From assembly GCA_964514665.1 (NCBI GenBank), contig CAZESH010000029.1, positions 1 to 24,101 of the forward strand: a stretch of DNA of 24,101 nt. Direction: 5' to 3'. Shown here piece after piece: positions 1 through 8,030 of this stretch; within the stretch, counting starts at the first letter, position 1, and each line of letters starts with the position of its first letter. The notes beneath the pieces were generated by a model. The model was not told the DNA's origin. It saw only the letters and a program-made list of their open reading frames with translations, and did not search any database. A program made the position numbers and the translations under genes. The DNA comes from CAZESH01 sp964514665. GTDB taxonomy: Bacteria > Bacillota > Bacilli > Paenibacillales > KCTC-25726.

Positions 1-441
1 GATCAGCTGCAGGAGAAAGTCAAGTTTATGCATGGCGGCATCAGCCGTGCAAAGCGCGATCAGATGATTGCCGAATTCCAAGCGGAAGGGGTGCAAAATT
101 CCGATAGCGCGATGATTTTGTCGTTAAAAACCGGTGGGACCGGGCTTAATCTCACCGCCGCCAACCATGTGTTTCATTACGACCGCTGGTGGAATCCCGC
201 CGTCGAGAACCAGGCTTCCGACCGGGTGTATCGCATCGGCCAAACCAAAGATGTGCAGGTGCACAAATTCATTACGCTCGGAACCTTGGAAGAAAAGATC
301 GACGAGCTTCTTGAACAAAAGGAGGGACTCAGCCAGCAGATTGTGGGCGGCGAGGAGCAGTGGATCACGGAACTTTCCACAGAGGAGCTGTACGACATGC
401 TGAGCTTGCGCAAGGAATGGTTGGCGGTTAGCGAACGTTAG
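1..441 (+). CDS. SNF2/Rad54-family DEAD-box-like helicase, C-terminal end (5' partial)
   Basis: The reading frame is open from the first base, so only the last 146 residues are present. They form the end of the second RecA-like helicase domain of the SNF2 ATPase family, which remodels or translocates along DNA using ATP. Visible motifs are the MHGGISRAKRD segment, motif V (LKTGGTGLNLT) and motif VI (ENQASDRVYRIGQ), whose arginine is the usual arginine finger. The tail (EEKIDELLEQKEGLSQQIVG, then a WITELSTEEL segment) is typical of bacterial SNF2 proteins, which are usually about 1000 residues. The stop is followed 56 bp later by a dehydrogenase gene on the same strand. There is no terminator in the gap, so read-through is possible, but a functional link is not evident. 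The family call is secure; the exact role is unknown. Confidence 0.93.
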   Translation, partial: DQLQEKVKFMHGGISRAKRDQMIAEFQAEGVQNSDSAMILSLKTGGTGLNLTAANHVFHYDRWWNPAVENQASDRVYRIGQTKDVQVHKFITLGTLEEKIDELLEQKEGLSQQIVGGEEQWITELSTEELYDMLSLRKEWLAVSER

Positions 442-497
442 TGAGAAAAGGAATAGATCCGCTATTGGCGAATAAGAAATAGTGGAGGGATGCGTTT

Positions 498-1307
498 ATG
501 AACAAGTTTTCATTAGCGGGAAAAACGGCCGTGGTAACAGGTGGTTCCGCCGGCATCGGCTTTGCGATAGTCAAGGAACTGGCGGAAGCGGGTGCTTCCG
601 TGGCGATTGTCGACATTTCGGCTTCAGGTGCAGAAAAAGCGAAGCTTTTAAATTCGTCAGGAAACAGGGTCATGTTCGTACAGACCGATATACGTTCTCC
701 GCTGGAGACAGAGCGGGCGATGGAAAAAACGGCAGCTCAATTCGGCGGAATCGATATCCTTGTCAACAATGCGGGGATTTACCCGCGGGGGATGCTGGAG
801 GAAACGACTGTCGATCTTTGGGATCAGGTTATGGAACTGAATCTCAAAGCCATGTTTTTGTGCTGCAAAGCGGCAGTTCCCCATATCCGCAAGCGAGGCG
901 GAGGAGCGATCGTGAATCTTACCTCCAGCCATGGCGTGGTCGGACTGCCTGAACTGTTCGCTTACTCGGTATCCAAAGGCGGGGTCAACACGCTGACCCG
1001 AAATCTGGCCGGGGCTTTGTCACCAGACCGCATCCGCGTCAATGCCGTCAATCCGGGTTGGGTCGCCACCGAGAAAGAAATCGCCGAGCGTGAAAATAAG
1101 GGTCAGTCGCTGGAATGGCTGATCGAAACCGGAAAGAAGCTGCCGCTCGGAAGAATGCAGACGGGCGAAGACACCTCGGCCGCCGTGTTGTTCCTCGCAA
1201 GCGATGCCGCCTCCCAGCTGACGGGACAAATTCTTAACGTGGACGGCGGCAAGGACGTGGCAATGGCCTTCGACGACCGCAGCCACGATGCGCAAGACCC
1301 GCAGTAA
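498..1307 (+). CDS. Short-chain dehydrogenase/reductase (SDR), classical type
   Basis: This 269-residue protein is an NAD(P)-dependent oxidoreductase of the classical SDR family, normally cytosolic and oligomeric. It has the Rossmann motif TGGSAGIG (14-21), an acidic residue after the second strand (VDIS, D39) suggesting NAD preference, NNAG at 90-93, and a catalytic serine near 143-144 with Y156 and K160 in YSVSK. The C-terminal LTGQILNVDGG segment is typical of the FabG/glucose-dehydrogenase-like branch. ATG 498 is chosen because GGAGGGA (484-490) lies 7 bp upstream. A strong terminator follows at 1324-1361, so this is the end of its transcript. The substrate cannot be inferred; a sugar or polyol is plausible. 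Family certain, role open. Confidence 0.93.
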   Translation: MNKFSLAGKTAVVTGGSAGIGFAIVKELAEAGASVAIVDISASGAEKAKLLNSSGNRVMFVQTDIRSPLETERAMEKTAAQFGGIDILVNNAGIYPRGMLEETTVDLWDQVMELNLKAMFLCCKAAVPHIRKRGGGAIVNLTSSHGVVGLPELFAYSVSKGGVNTLTRNLAGALSPDRIRVNAVNPGWVATEKEIAERENKGQSLEWLIETGKKLPLGRMQTGEDTSAAVLFLASDAASQLTGQILNVDGGKDVAMAFDDRSHDAQDPQ

Positions 1308-1323
1308 AAACACATTCAAGCAA

Positions 1324-1361
1324 GACTTCGTACAGGATGACCCTCTGTACGAAGTCTTTTT
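1324..1361 (+). terminator. Rho-independent terminator after the SDR gene
   Basis: A perfect 12-bp stem (GACTTCGTACAG at 1324-1335 with CTGTACGAAGTC at 1345-1356) encloses a 9-nt loop. It is followed at once by five T residues. It lies 16 bp after the SDR stop codon and separates that gene from the lipoprotein/glycoside hydrolase region. Confidence 0.93.
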
Positions 1362-1494
1362 CGTTAACCGTACTCCATGGACCGCGTACGCAAAAAAAGA
1401 GAAATCGGCAGGCGATCTATCATTCGGGTTAGGCTTTTAATTGCCGGGTCAGTCCAATACGGATTGATCTATCTGAATGAAAAGGGGTTATCGC

Positions 1495-1656
1495 ATGCAC
1501 AATTTAACAATTGGCGTCCGGCGTTCAGCTATGGTGATCTGCCTTGCCCTGCTGATGTCGACTTTTTTGTCCGCCTGCAGCGGAAGCAGCTCCAACCGCT
1601 CTACAGCCATCCAGTCAGCCGAGCTCCAGCGGAAATCCGCAGACAGGCGGCAGTGA
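1495..1656 (+). pseudogene. Truncated lipoprotein, probable remnant of a solute-binding protein
   Basis: A 53-codon frame starts at ATG 1495, with AAAGGGG (1481-1487) 7 bp upstream. It encodes a full lipoprotein signal peptide: arginines at 9-10, a hydrophobic core, and the lipobox LSAC with C28 followed by SGSSS. The frame then loses sense (NRSTAIQSAELQRKSADRRQ) and stops. In the next frame (same frame as the downstream hydrolase) positions 1586-1681 encode a Ser/Pro/Gln/Gly-rich stretch (PSSQPSSSGNPQTGG) and then SELDKKEKLIVI. That is what the linker and mature start of an extracellular solute-binding lipoprotein look like. One frameshift near 1583-1600 would join the two parts. The rest of such a gene is absent; the hydrolase follows immediately. 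An intact tiny lipoprotein is the alternative. Confidence 0.6.
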
Positions 1657-1681
1657 ACTCGATAAAAAGGAGAAGCTTATC

Positions 1682-4141
1682 GTGATTGAAACTATGAAAA
1701 ATGCTTTCATCCATCCTGTGGACGAATTTACTCCGATCCCGTTCTGGTTTTGGAACGACGAATTGACACGGGAGCAATTGCTGCGGCAAATCCATGATTT
1801 TTACGAGCATGAGGTGACGGGCTTTGTGATTCATCCGCGGATGGGGCTGCCGACAAGCCAGCCTTACCTGTCCGAGCCGTTCATGGAATTGGTGGAGGCT
1901 GCCGTAAAGGAAGCGGCAGCTCTGGGCATGTCGGTGATTTTGTACGATGAGGGAATGTATCCGTCCGGCGCAGCCAACGGCTTGGTGGTGCGGCAAAATC
2001 CCGATTATGCCAGCCGCGGCTTGAAGATGCGCGAGCACGTCTTGAACGGTCCCGCCGTCCTTTCGCTGCAGCTTTCCCGCGAGGAGAGGCTGGTCTCCGT
2101 ACAGGCGGTTTGCAAGCTCGCCGAAAATGAAATCGACGCCGATTCGATTGGCGTTCTCGAGCTTGATGGCGGCATAGTCCGGTTTATCCCGCCGGATCAG
2201 CGGCAGTGGTCGCTGCTGGTGTTTACCGACACGCCGTCGCTCGGACACATCCGCGGCATCCATCATGGCCAGGACGACGGCGAGGCGGATGCGCCGCGCG
2301 CTGCCGATCTGCTCAATCCGCAGGCAATGGGGGCCTTTATCACACTTACGCACGACCGTTATTTTGCGCGCTTAAAGCATTATTTTTCTAGGACGATTAT
2401 CGCCATGTTCACCGATGAGCCGGATTTGCTGGGGAGGGGACATTTGCCAGGCTTAAAGCCATGGACAACGGATTTTTTAGCGGATTTTCTGGCAGGCGGA
2501 AATCACGAGATGGATTTGCCGGTCCTCTGGTTCGAGGCGGGCGACAGCACCGGGCAGATCCGCAAGCGCTATGACCGCAGTGTAAGAGACAGGCTGATGC
2601 GCACTTATTACAAGCCTCTGTACGACTGGTGCGAGGCCCATGGGATCGCGCTTACCGGCCATCCCGCGGCAAGCGACGACATCGGATTGCTGGAGCATTT
2701 CCACATTCCCGGTCAGGACGTCGTGTGGCGTTTTATTGCTCCGGAGAAGGGCAGATCGTTGGTGGGGCCGCACAGCACATTGGGCAAATGTGCTTCCGAC
2801 GCGGCCAGACACCGCGGTAGAAGGCGGAATTTGAACGAATGCTTCGGCGTATGCGGGCGGGAAAGCGGTTGGGCGCTGCGGGCGGATGAGATGAAGTGGT
2901 ATCTGGATTGGCTGTTCGTACGCGGTGCCAATCTCATTTCACCACACGCTTTTTATTATTCGATCCGCGGCATGCGCCGCGATGAACGTCCGCCGGATGT
3001 CGGGCCGCACAATATATGGTGGCCGGAATACCGATTTTTTTCCCGTTACATCAAGCGCATGAGCTGGTTGATGACCGACAGCGTCAACAAAGCGGATGTC
3101 GCGGTGCTGGCACGAGCCGACAGCCTGCCGTGGCAAGCGGTCAAGCCGCTGTTCGAGCGGCAGATTGAGTTTAATTACTTGGAGGAGGAACTGCTGGAAA
3201 CCCGCTGCACGGTGGAAAACGCCAAGCTTTGCATTGCCGGACAGCGCTACGGCGTAATTGTTGTCGAGGATGGCGCGCTGTTGGACGACATGACCTGGGC
3301 GAACATGGAGAAGCTTGTATCCGCCGGCGTGACAGTGCTGGAGTGGTGCGAGCGCCATCCGGCGCGGGTTGAAATCGGACAACAGCGATTTTATGAAGTG
3401 CAGGAGCTGCCCGCGATATTGGAGGGAGTAATCGAGCAGCCGCCCAAGCTGTCCCCGCCTTGCCGCTCGCTGCGCATCAGCTGTGTCGAAAAAGAAGGCA
3501 TCAGCTTTTATCTTGTTGTCAATGAAGGCGAAGAACGTTATGAGGGCGAGCTTCAGATTGCAGGAATCGGCAAAGCGGAAATTTGGCGTCCATGGATCGG
3601 GACGATTGAGGATACAGTTGCAATTGAAGAGAAGGAAGGCCTGCAGATCCGCTTTAGCATCGAACGGCGGGAAGCACTGATCCTCGTCGTCGATCCCGCT
3701 CGGGAACGGCAAGACGTCCATGTTCCCGTTTACGAACGCGAGGATGCTATGGATTTGTCCCGCGACTGGAAGCTACAGGGTGAGGGAATGCTTCCCGCCA
3801 AAAGCATCGAGAACTTGTTATCCTGGACGGAGTGGGAAACGATGACCCATTTTTCCGGCACACTCGTCTATGAGAAGAGTTTTACCATAAGCGATATCTC
3901 GAAATATGGAAAGCTTGTATTGGATCTTGGAGAGGTGCATGAAAAAGCCAAGGTTAGCCTGAACGGCCGCGAAGTCGGCGTTCAGCTGTGGTGTCCGTAT
4001 CGCTTTTCGCTGCATGGGTTTGTCAAGCAGGGTGAAAACAAGCTGCGGGTTGAAGTCACGAACAGCTTGGCCAATCTTTATGACGGCATGAGTCTTCCTT
4101 CCGGGATGCTGGGTCCTGTCAGTCTGATCGGATGCCGATAA
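1682..4141 (+). CDS. Large glycoside hydrolase, GH106-like (alpha-L-rhamnosidase type)
   Basis: The 819-residue protein opens with HPVDEFTPIPFWFWND, the start seen in GH106-like and related hydrolases with a TIM-barrel catalytic part. TDEP (244-247) is a conserved acidic motif of this group and a candidate active-site element. The last 130 residues (YEKSFTISD, LDLGEVHEKAKVSLNGREVG, ENKLRVEVTNSLAN) form a beta-sandwich like the sugar-binding domain of GH2. No signal peptide is present, so the enzyme is probably cytosolic and acts on imported oligosaccharide. GTG 1682 is taken because AAGGAG (1667-1672) is 9 bp upstream. ATG 1694 (MKNAFIHPVDE) may be the ancestral start, because the current ribosome site lies in what looks like lipoprotein coding sequence. 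Rhamnosidase activity is inferred from family resemblance only. Confidence 0.8.
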   Translation: MIETMKNAFIHPVDEFTPIPFWFWNDELTREQLLRQIHDFYEHEVTGFVIHPRMGLPTSQPYLSEPFMELVEAAVKEAAALGMSVILYDEGMYPSGAANGLVVRQNPDYASRGLKMREHVLNGPAVLSLQLSREERLVSVQAVCKLAENEIDADSIGVLELDGGIVRFIPPDQRQWSLLVFTDTPSLGHIRGIHHGQDDGEADAPRAADLLNPQAMGAFITLTHDRYFARLKHYFSRTIIAMFTDEPDLLGRGHLPGLKPWTTDFLADFLAGGNHEMDLPVLWFEAGDSTGQIRKRYDRSVRDRLMRTYYKPLYDWCEAHGIALTGHPAASDDIGLLEHFHIPGQDVVWRFIAPEKGRSLVGPHSTLGKCASDAARHRGRRRNLNECFGVCGRESGWALRADEMKWYLDWLFVRGANLISPHAFYYSIRGMRRDERPPDVGPHNIWWPEYRFFSRYIKRMSWLMTDSVNKADVAVLARADSLPWQAVKPLFERQIEFNYLEEELLETRCTVENAKLCIAGQRYGVIVVEDGALLDDMTWANMEKLVSAGVTVLEWCERHPARVEIGQQRFYEVQELPAILEGVIEQPPKLSPPCRSLRISCVEKEGISFYLVVNEGEERYEGELQIAGIGKAEIWRPWIGTIEDTVAIEEKEGLQIRFSIERREALILVVDPARERQDVHVPVYEREDAMDLSRDWKLQGEGMLPAKSIENLLSWTEWETMTHFSGTLVYEKSFTISDISKYGKLVLDLGEVHEKAKVSLNGREVGVQLWCPYRFSLHGFVKQGENKLRVEVTNSLANLYDGMSLPSGMLGPVSLIGCR

Positions 4142-4162
4142 GTAAGCCTTGTGCGGAAAGAT

Positions 4163-4192
4163 AAAAAAGGCGGGCGGACGATGTCCACCCGC
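4163..4192 (-). terminator. Terminator between the convergent hydrolase and MFS genes
   Basis: GCGGGCGGAC (4170-4179) pairs with GTCCACCCGC (4183-4192) around a 3-nt loop. Read on the minus strand, the one irregular pair is a G-U wobble and the stem is followed by a run of T (A4163-A4168 on the plus strand). It starts immediately after the MFS stop codon, so it mainly serves that gene. On the plus strand the same pair is a C-A mismatch and the T tract is poorer, but it may also slow read-through from the hydrolase. Confidence 0.85.
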
Positions 4193-5407
4193 TTAAGCTT
4201 TTCCCTGACCTTGCATTCCCGGGGAAAGTTCAATCCGCGCTTTCTTGGCTTTGGCCCAATCGGCGTAAACCAACAATGCCGTAAGCACATAACAAAAACT
4301 GGAGATTTTAAACAAGTTGGCTGTAGTGGTGAGTGTGGAGATCCATCCCAACAGGAAAGAACTGAGCCCGATGCCAAGGTCGATCGATGAGTACAGCATG
4401 CCGTTGGCCGTGCCGCGTTTATCTTCGGTTGCAAGCGAAAGCACCCAGGCCTGCATGGCGGGAATCATCGTGCCGAAGCCGGCGCCGCACAAGATCCCGG
4501 CAATAATCAGATACCAGTCGTTTACCGCCAAAGCCAAAACCCACATACCCGCAAAAGTGAACCCCGAACAAATCATGAGCAGACTCCAGGGCCCTCTTTT
4601 GTCAAACCATCTTCCCGTGAAGGGACGAATGATCGTAGCGAACAGCGCATTGAACAGATAGAACAAAAAGATCTGCTGCAGTCCTCTTTCCTCGCTGAAG
4701 ATAACGATAAAGGTCACAATAGAGCCGTAACCGAAGCTTGCGAACAAGCTGACGATCGCCGGGTATTTGCTGTCTTTGTCGATCAAATTGCCGCGCAGAG
4801 AGAAAGGTTTTTTGGATAATCGACTTTTTGCAATATGCGCAGGCGCATGAAAACGCACGAAAGTGTATAAAATCAAGGCAATTACACCTAAAATGGCCGA
4901 AACCGAAATCAAAACCTCATAGCCGATCTGTTGAAAAATATAAATGCCTATGCTGGGAGCCGCAATCAGCGCGACTGTGGAGGACAGCATATAGAAGCCC
5001 ATGCCTTCGCCGACGCGCGATCTCGGCACAAGATCGGAGGCAGCCGTCCCGTTGGCTGTAGTTCCCCATCCCCATGCAAGTCCGTGGAGAAAGCGGAGGA
5101 GCAAAAACAGCCAGATTCCATGCGTCAACGGATACATGACCGTAACCAGCAGCAAAGCGGAGGTGCCTGCAAGAACAAGCGGCCTTCTGCCGCTGCTGCT
5201 CAGCAGATAACCGATATAGGGCCGAATCAACACTGCAGCTATCGAGAAAAGAGTGGTCACCAAGCCGACTTCAAGCTTGTTTGCGCCGATCGATTGAATA
5301 TGCGGCGGCATGGTGGGGATGAGCATCTGAAAGCTGAGAAAGGTGAATAAATTTGCCGTGATCAAAAGGATGAACGATTTCGTCCATAATTTAGGCTGAA
5401 CTGACAT
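4193..5407 (-). CDS. Major facilitator superfamily transporter
   Basis: This 404-residue protein has about 12 hydrophobic segments and is an integral cytoplasmic-membrane secondary transporter. The loop between helices 2 and 3 carries the MFS signature in the form RPYIGYLLSSSGRRP. Helix 5 and the second half (GRWFDKRGPW repeat of the loop motif) also fit the family, and the overall pattern resembles multidrug/small-molecule efflux members. An in-frame ATG at 5467 would add 20 residues. The start at 5407 (MSVQPKLW) is preferred because AAAGGA lies about 9 bp upstream and a promoter lies at 5448-5476, inside the longer version. It is downstream of cydAB on the same strand but has its own promoter and terminator, so it is probably transcribed alone. 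The substrate is unknown. Confidence 0.9.
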   Translation of the reverse strand: MSVQPKLWTKSFILLITANLFTFLSFQMLIPTMPPHIQSIGANKLEVGLVTTLFSIAAVLIRPYIGYLLSSSGRRPLVLAGTSALLLVTVMYPLTHGIWLFLLLRFLHGLAWGWGTTANGTAASDLVPRSRVGEGMGFYMLSSTVALIAAPSIGIYIFQQIGYEVLISVSAILGVIALILYTFVRFHAPAHIAKSRLSKKPFSLRGNLIDKDSKYPAIVSLFASFGYGSIVTFIVIFSEERGLQQIFLFYLFNALFATIIRPFTGRWFDKRGPWSLLMICSGFTFAGMWVLALAVNDWYLIIAGILCGAGFGTMIPAMQAWVLSLATEDKRGTANGMLYSSIDLGIGLSSFLLGWISTLTTTANLFKISSFCYVLTALLVYADWAKAKKARIELSPGMQGQGKA

Positions 5408-5447
5408 TGTATCCAATCCTTTGAAATTATTGTTTAGATTGAATGCC

Positions 5448-5476
5448 ATTATACAGCTATTCATCATAATTTTAAA
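5448..5476 (-). promoter_or_regulatory. Sigma-A-type promoter of the MFS gene
   Basis: On the minus strand there is a perfect -10 box TATAAT (5448-5453) and a weak -35 box TTTAAA (5471-5476), separated by 17 bp. The predicted transcript start lies about 35 bp before the ATG at 5407, which supports that start over the longer in-frame one. Confidence 0.6.
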
Positions 5477-5505
5477 GGAAATAAGAGGAATTTATGTCTA
5501 CGGCC

Positions 5506-6531
5506 TTACGGCTGCTTTACATAACGCTTGTCTTTTAAGAACATCCGCCAAAAAAAGTAGAAGCCCGGAGCCAATACGGCAAATCCGACAAGATATACCC
5601 AGAACAGCGCCCGGAACGTATCGGGATGGGTAAAGCCGGACTGAATCGTGACCTGGGGGTAAACAATGTACGGCAGATGGCTGACGCCGTAAGCATAGCT
5701 TGCGATCAAATATTGGACAACAACGGCTACCACGGCAATTCTCGGAGTGCGAAAGATCAACCGATCCGGCGCTTTCAAGAGCGCCAGATAACCGATCAAG
5801 AAGCACACCACAGACAGCAGCAATAAAGCAAACCGGTCCGTCAACGTGTCATAGAGCCATACCGCTTCCTTCTTCATAGTGAGTAAAGTGAGCAGAGCGG
5901 TCATCAGGGAAAAGGGACCGAGAATGATTCCGTCCCGCCGGTAAATGCGAAAGGCTTCCTTCTCATCGGAAACATCGGCGTAATCCGCCAGCAAAAGGGA
6001 AGACAAAAAAAGCGTGCTGGTCAGCGAGAAGGCGATAAACGCATATTCGTGCGGACTGGAAAACAGATGCAGCAGGTCCAACTGCGGCGCATCGATCCCC
6101 ATGCGGATATAACCGCCTTCGGTGATCGGCAGCACACTGATCAACAGCGCGGGAATCAGCAAGCCCGATAAACCGGATATGACGGAAAGCACACGGCGGT
6201 ATGCTTGAACCGAATGCGCATATACCATGAATGCGCTGCGAACGAGCAGCAGCAAGATGATGGCGCTGCCCGGTATGAGCAGCACCGTTCCGAGCATAAA
6301 GCTGGCGTCCGGAAAAAAACTGAACAGGGCCACGACAACCATGACAATAAATACATTCGTAACTTCCCAGGAAGGGGAAAGGTAGCGGTTGGCGATGCTG
6401 GTCGCTTTTGTCTGGCTCTTGTTCATGTAGATCATCGACCAGAATCCTGCACCGAAGTCGATCGATGCTGCGACGGCATAAACGAAAACAAAAATCCAAA
6501 TCACGGCGATTGCTGTCAGCATGTCTGTCAT
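5506..6531 (-). CDS. cydB: Cytochrome bd-type quinol oxidase subunit II (CydB/YthB type)
   Basis: The 341-residue protein has about nine membrane segments and matches CydB, the partner subunit of cytochrome bd oxidase, which transfers electrons from menaquinol to oxygen. The opening (IWIFVFVYAVAASIDFGAGFW) corresponds to the conserved CydB N-terminus. At 341 residues it is somewhat shorter than the E. coli subunit (about 380), as in the Bacillus YthB group. The start ATG overlaps the cydA stop as ATGA, with AAAGGGGGAA just upstream inside cydA, so the two subunits are translationally coupled. No cydC/cydD transporter genes lie next to it. The subunit call is firm; the assignment to the YthB branch is inference. 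Confidence 0.92.
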   Translation of the reverse strand: MTDMLTAIAVIWIFVFVYAVAASIDFGAGFWSMIYMNKSQTKATSIANRYLSPSWEVTNVFIVMVVVALFSFFPDASFMLGTVLLIPGSAIILLLLVRSAFMVYAHSVQAYRRVLSVISGLSGLLIPALLISVLPITEGGYIRMGIDAPQLDLLHLFSSPHEYAFIAFSLTSTLFLSSLLLADYADVSDEKEAFRIYRRDGIILGPFSLMTALLTLLTMKKEAVWLYDTLTDRFALLLLSVVCFLIGYLALLKAPDRLIFRTPRIAVVAVVVQYLIASYAYGVSHLPYIVYPQVTIQSGFTHPDTFRALFWVYLVGFAVLAPGFYFFWRMFLKDKRYVKQP

Positions 6532-7895
6532 GCAAGTTCCCCCTTTAGTTCGCGATCCGACGGTTTCGATGGACCGTCAAGCGTATCGTCTGTCAGCGGG
6601 TGGCGCTTGAAATAAGCCCGGAAAACGAAGATCGTCAAGGCTAACAAAAGCAAATATACAGCGAGAAAAACCATGAAAATCATGCCCAAGCCTTCGGATT
6701 TCGTCGTTGCATCGGCAGTCAGCATCGTACGGTAGATCACCCATGGCTGCCTGCCCGTACAAGCAAAAATCCACCCGGTTTCGATTCCGAGCATGGCCAG
6801 CGGTCCGCTTGCCGTAAACAGCCACATGATGACCCGGGGATAATCGCTGTGCTTCAGCAGCTTGAGCCAGGCAAAGCCGATAAATCCGACGAAAATCAGC
6901 AGCATGCCGACGCCCACCATCACATTGAACAGGGTATGGATGAAGAGCGGCGGCCAATATTTTTCTTCAAACGCCTTAAGTCCGACTACGACCTCGTCGA
7001 CTGTGTTGCCTGCCAAAAAGCTGAGCATTCCGGGTATTTCCAGACCGTACTTGACTTTTTCTTCGGCTTTGTCGGTATAGCCCCCGATCACCAGCGGGGC
7101 TCTGGCCTGCGTTTCGAAAAGACCTTCTGCCGCAGCGAGTTTTTCCGGTTGGTACTCATGCAGCATCTGCGCCGATTCATGCCCGTTGAGTGCTGTTCCC
7201 AGCGAAAAAATACCGCCCAGAATGAGTCCCAACAGCAGCGCCTTTCTATGAAAATTGTAGAGACGGTTGCCCTTTCCGGTTTTCAGCATGCGAAATGCGG
7301 CGATCGATACGATCGCGAACGCGCCGGTCATAAATGCGGAGACGACGACATGCAGCGCCGTTATGAAGAAGCCCGGGTTGAAAAATGCGACCCATGGCTG
7401 AACTTCAACCACCTCTCCGTTGACAATGCGAAAGCCGGCAGGCGTTTCCTCGAATGCATGCACGTTGGTAATCAGCACAGCCGACATCGTTGCTCCAAAA
7501 ACGACCAACAGAACGCTGAACAGTCGCATGCCGGAGCTTAAACGATCATAAGCATAGACGTAAATGGACATAAACAAGGCTTCCAATAAAAACGCGAAAA
7601 TTTCTACCTGGAAAGGAAGGGAGATGACTTTTCCCACCACTGCCATGAATCCCGGCCAAAGCAGCGTCAGCTGGACGCCTGCGATTGTACCGGAGGGAAT
7701 GCCCACGCCAAGCAAAATCGCTTGACCGCGCGTCCATCGTTTGGCCATCAGGTTGAAGTCCGTGTCTTTCGTCCAGCGCGCCATCAGCTCCGCCGCGAGA
7801 ATCATCAGGGGGATGCCCACACCCAAGGTTGCAAAGATGATGTGGAATCCCATTGTCACACCGTATGTAGAGCGTGCGATTAGCACATTGTCCAT
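6528..7895 (-). CDS. cydA: Cytochrome bd-type quinol oxidase subunit I (CydA/YthA type)
   Basis: This 455-residue membrane protein is subunit I of cytochrome bd oxidase and carries the hemes and the quinol site. Residues matching known heme ligands and channel acids are visible: H18 (heme b595), H182 (heme b558), M326 in VMVGVG (heme b558), and E98/E105 in the QVEIFAFLLEALF helix. The conserved GRQPW motif is at 381-385. The periplasmic Q-loop after residue 230 lacks a long C-terminal insertion, which places it in the short-loop group with Bacillus YthA and the cyanide-insensitive oxidases. The start at 7895 is supported by AAAAGGAGG about 9 bp upstream; another ATG four bases earlier is out of frame. 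It forms a two-gene unit with cydB. Confidence 0.95.
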   Translation of the reverse strand: MDNVLIARSTYGVTMGFHIIFATLGVGIPLMILAAELMARWTKDTDFNLMAKRWTRGQAILLGVGIPSGTIAGVQLTLLWPGFMAVVGKVISLPFQVEIFAFLLEALFMSIYVYAYDRLSSGMRLFSVLLVVFGATMSAVLITNVHAFEETPAGFRIVNGEVVEVQPWVAFFNPGFFITALHVVVSAFMTGAFAIVSIAAFRMLKTGKGNRLYNFHRKALLLGLILGGIFSLGTALNGHESAQMLHEYQPEKLAAAEGLFETQARAPLVIGGYTDKAEEKVKYGLEIPGMLSFLAGNTVDEVVVGLKAFEEKYWPPLFIHTLFNVMVGVGMLLIFVGFIGFAWLKLLKHSDYPRVIMWLFTASGPLAMLGIETGWIFACTGRQPWVIYRTMLTADATTKSEGLGMIFMVFLAVYLLLLALTIFVFRAYFKRHPLTDDTLDGPSKPSDRELKGELA

Positions 7896-7975
7896 TCATG
7901 TGATCCTCCTTTTAAATCTTGAAGCTGGAAAAATACTGTTATATTTTGTCCGGAAGCGGCAAAACCGATGCAAAA

Positions 7976-8004
7976 AAAAGCACCCCTTCTCGAGGAATGC
8001 TTTT
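7976..8004 (-). terminator. Terminator after the rhodanese lipoprotein gene
   Basis: AAAAGCACCCCT (7976-7987) pairs with AGGAATGCTTTT (7993-8004) as a 12-bp stem with two G-U wobbles (on the minus-strand transcript) around a 5-nt loop. On the minus strand it runs into eight T residues. It separates the rhodanese gene from cydA, so cydAB must have its own promoter in 7896-7975, where no convincing -35/-10 pair was found. Confidence 0.85.
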
Positions 8005-8030
8005 AACGTTTTGCGATATTTAAATGATTA

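Noticed and set aside
1377..1685. Plus-strand 102-codon frame over the lipoprotein region
   Set aside because: It has no ribosome site and no signal peptide. The overlapping frame from 1495 carries the lipobox and a good ribosome site.
1601..2353. Long minus-strand open frame (250 codons) opposite the hydrolase
   Set aside because: It lies opposite the well-supported hydrolase frame, has no recognisable family motif and no ribosome site. It is a codon-bias shadow.
2939..3721. Minus-strand open frame (260 codons) opposite the hydrolase
   Set aside because: Same reason: antisense to a clear gene, no motif, composition of a shadow frame.
6849..7541. Plus-strand open frame (230 codons) opposite cydA
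   Set aside because: cydA on the other strand has heme ligands and GRQPW in place; the antisense frame has low-complexity Gln/His/Asp content and no start signal.
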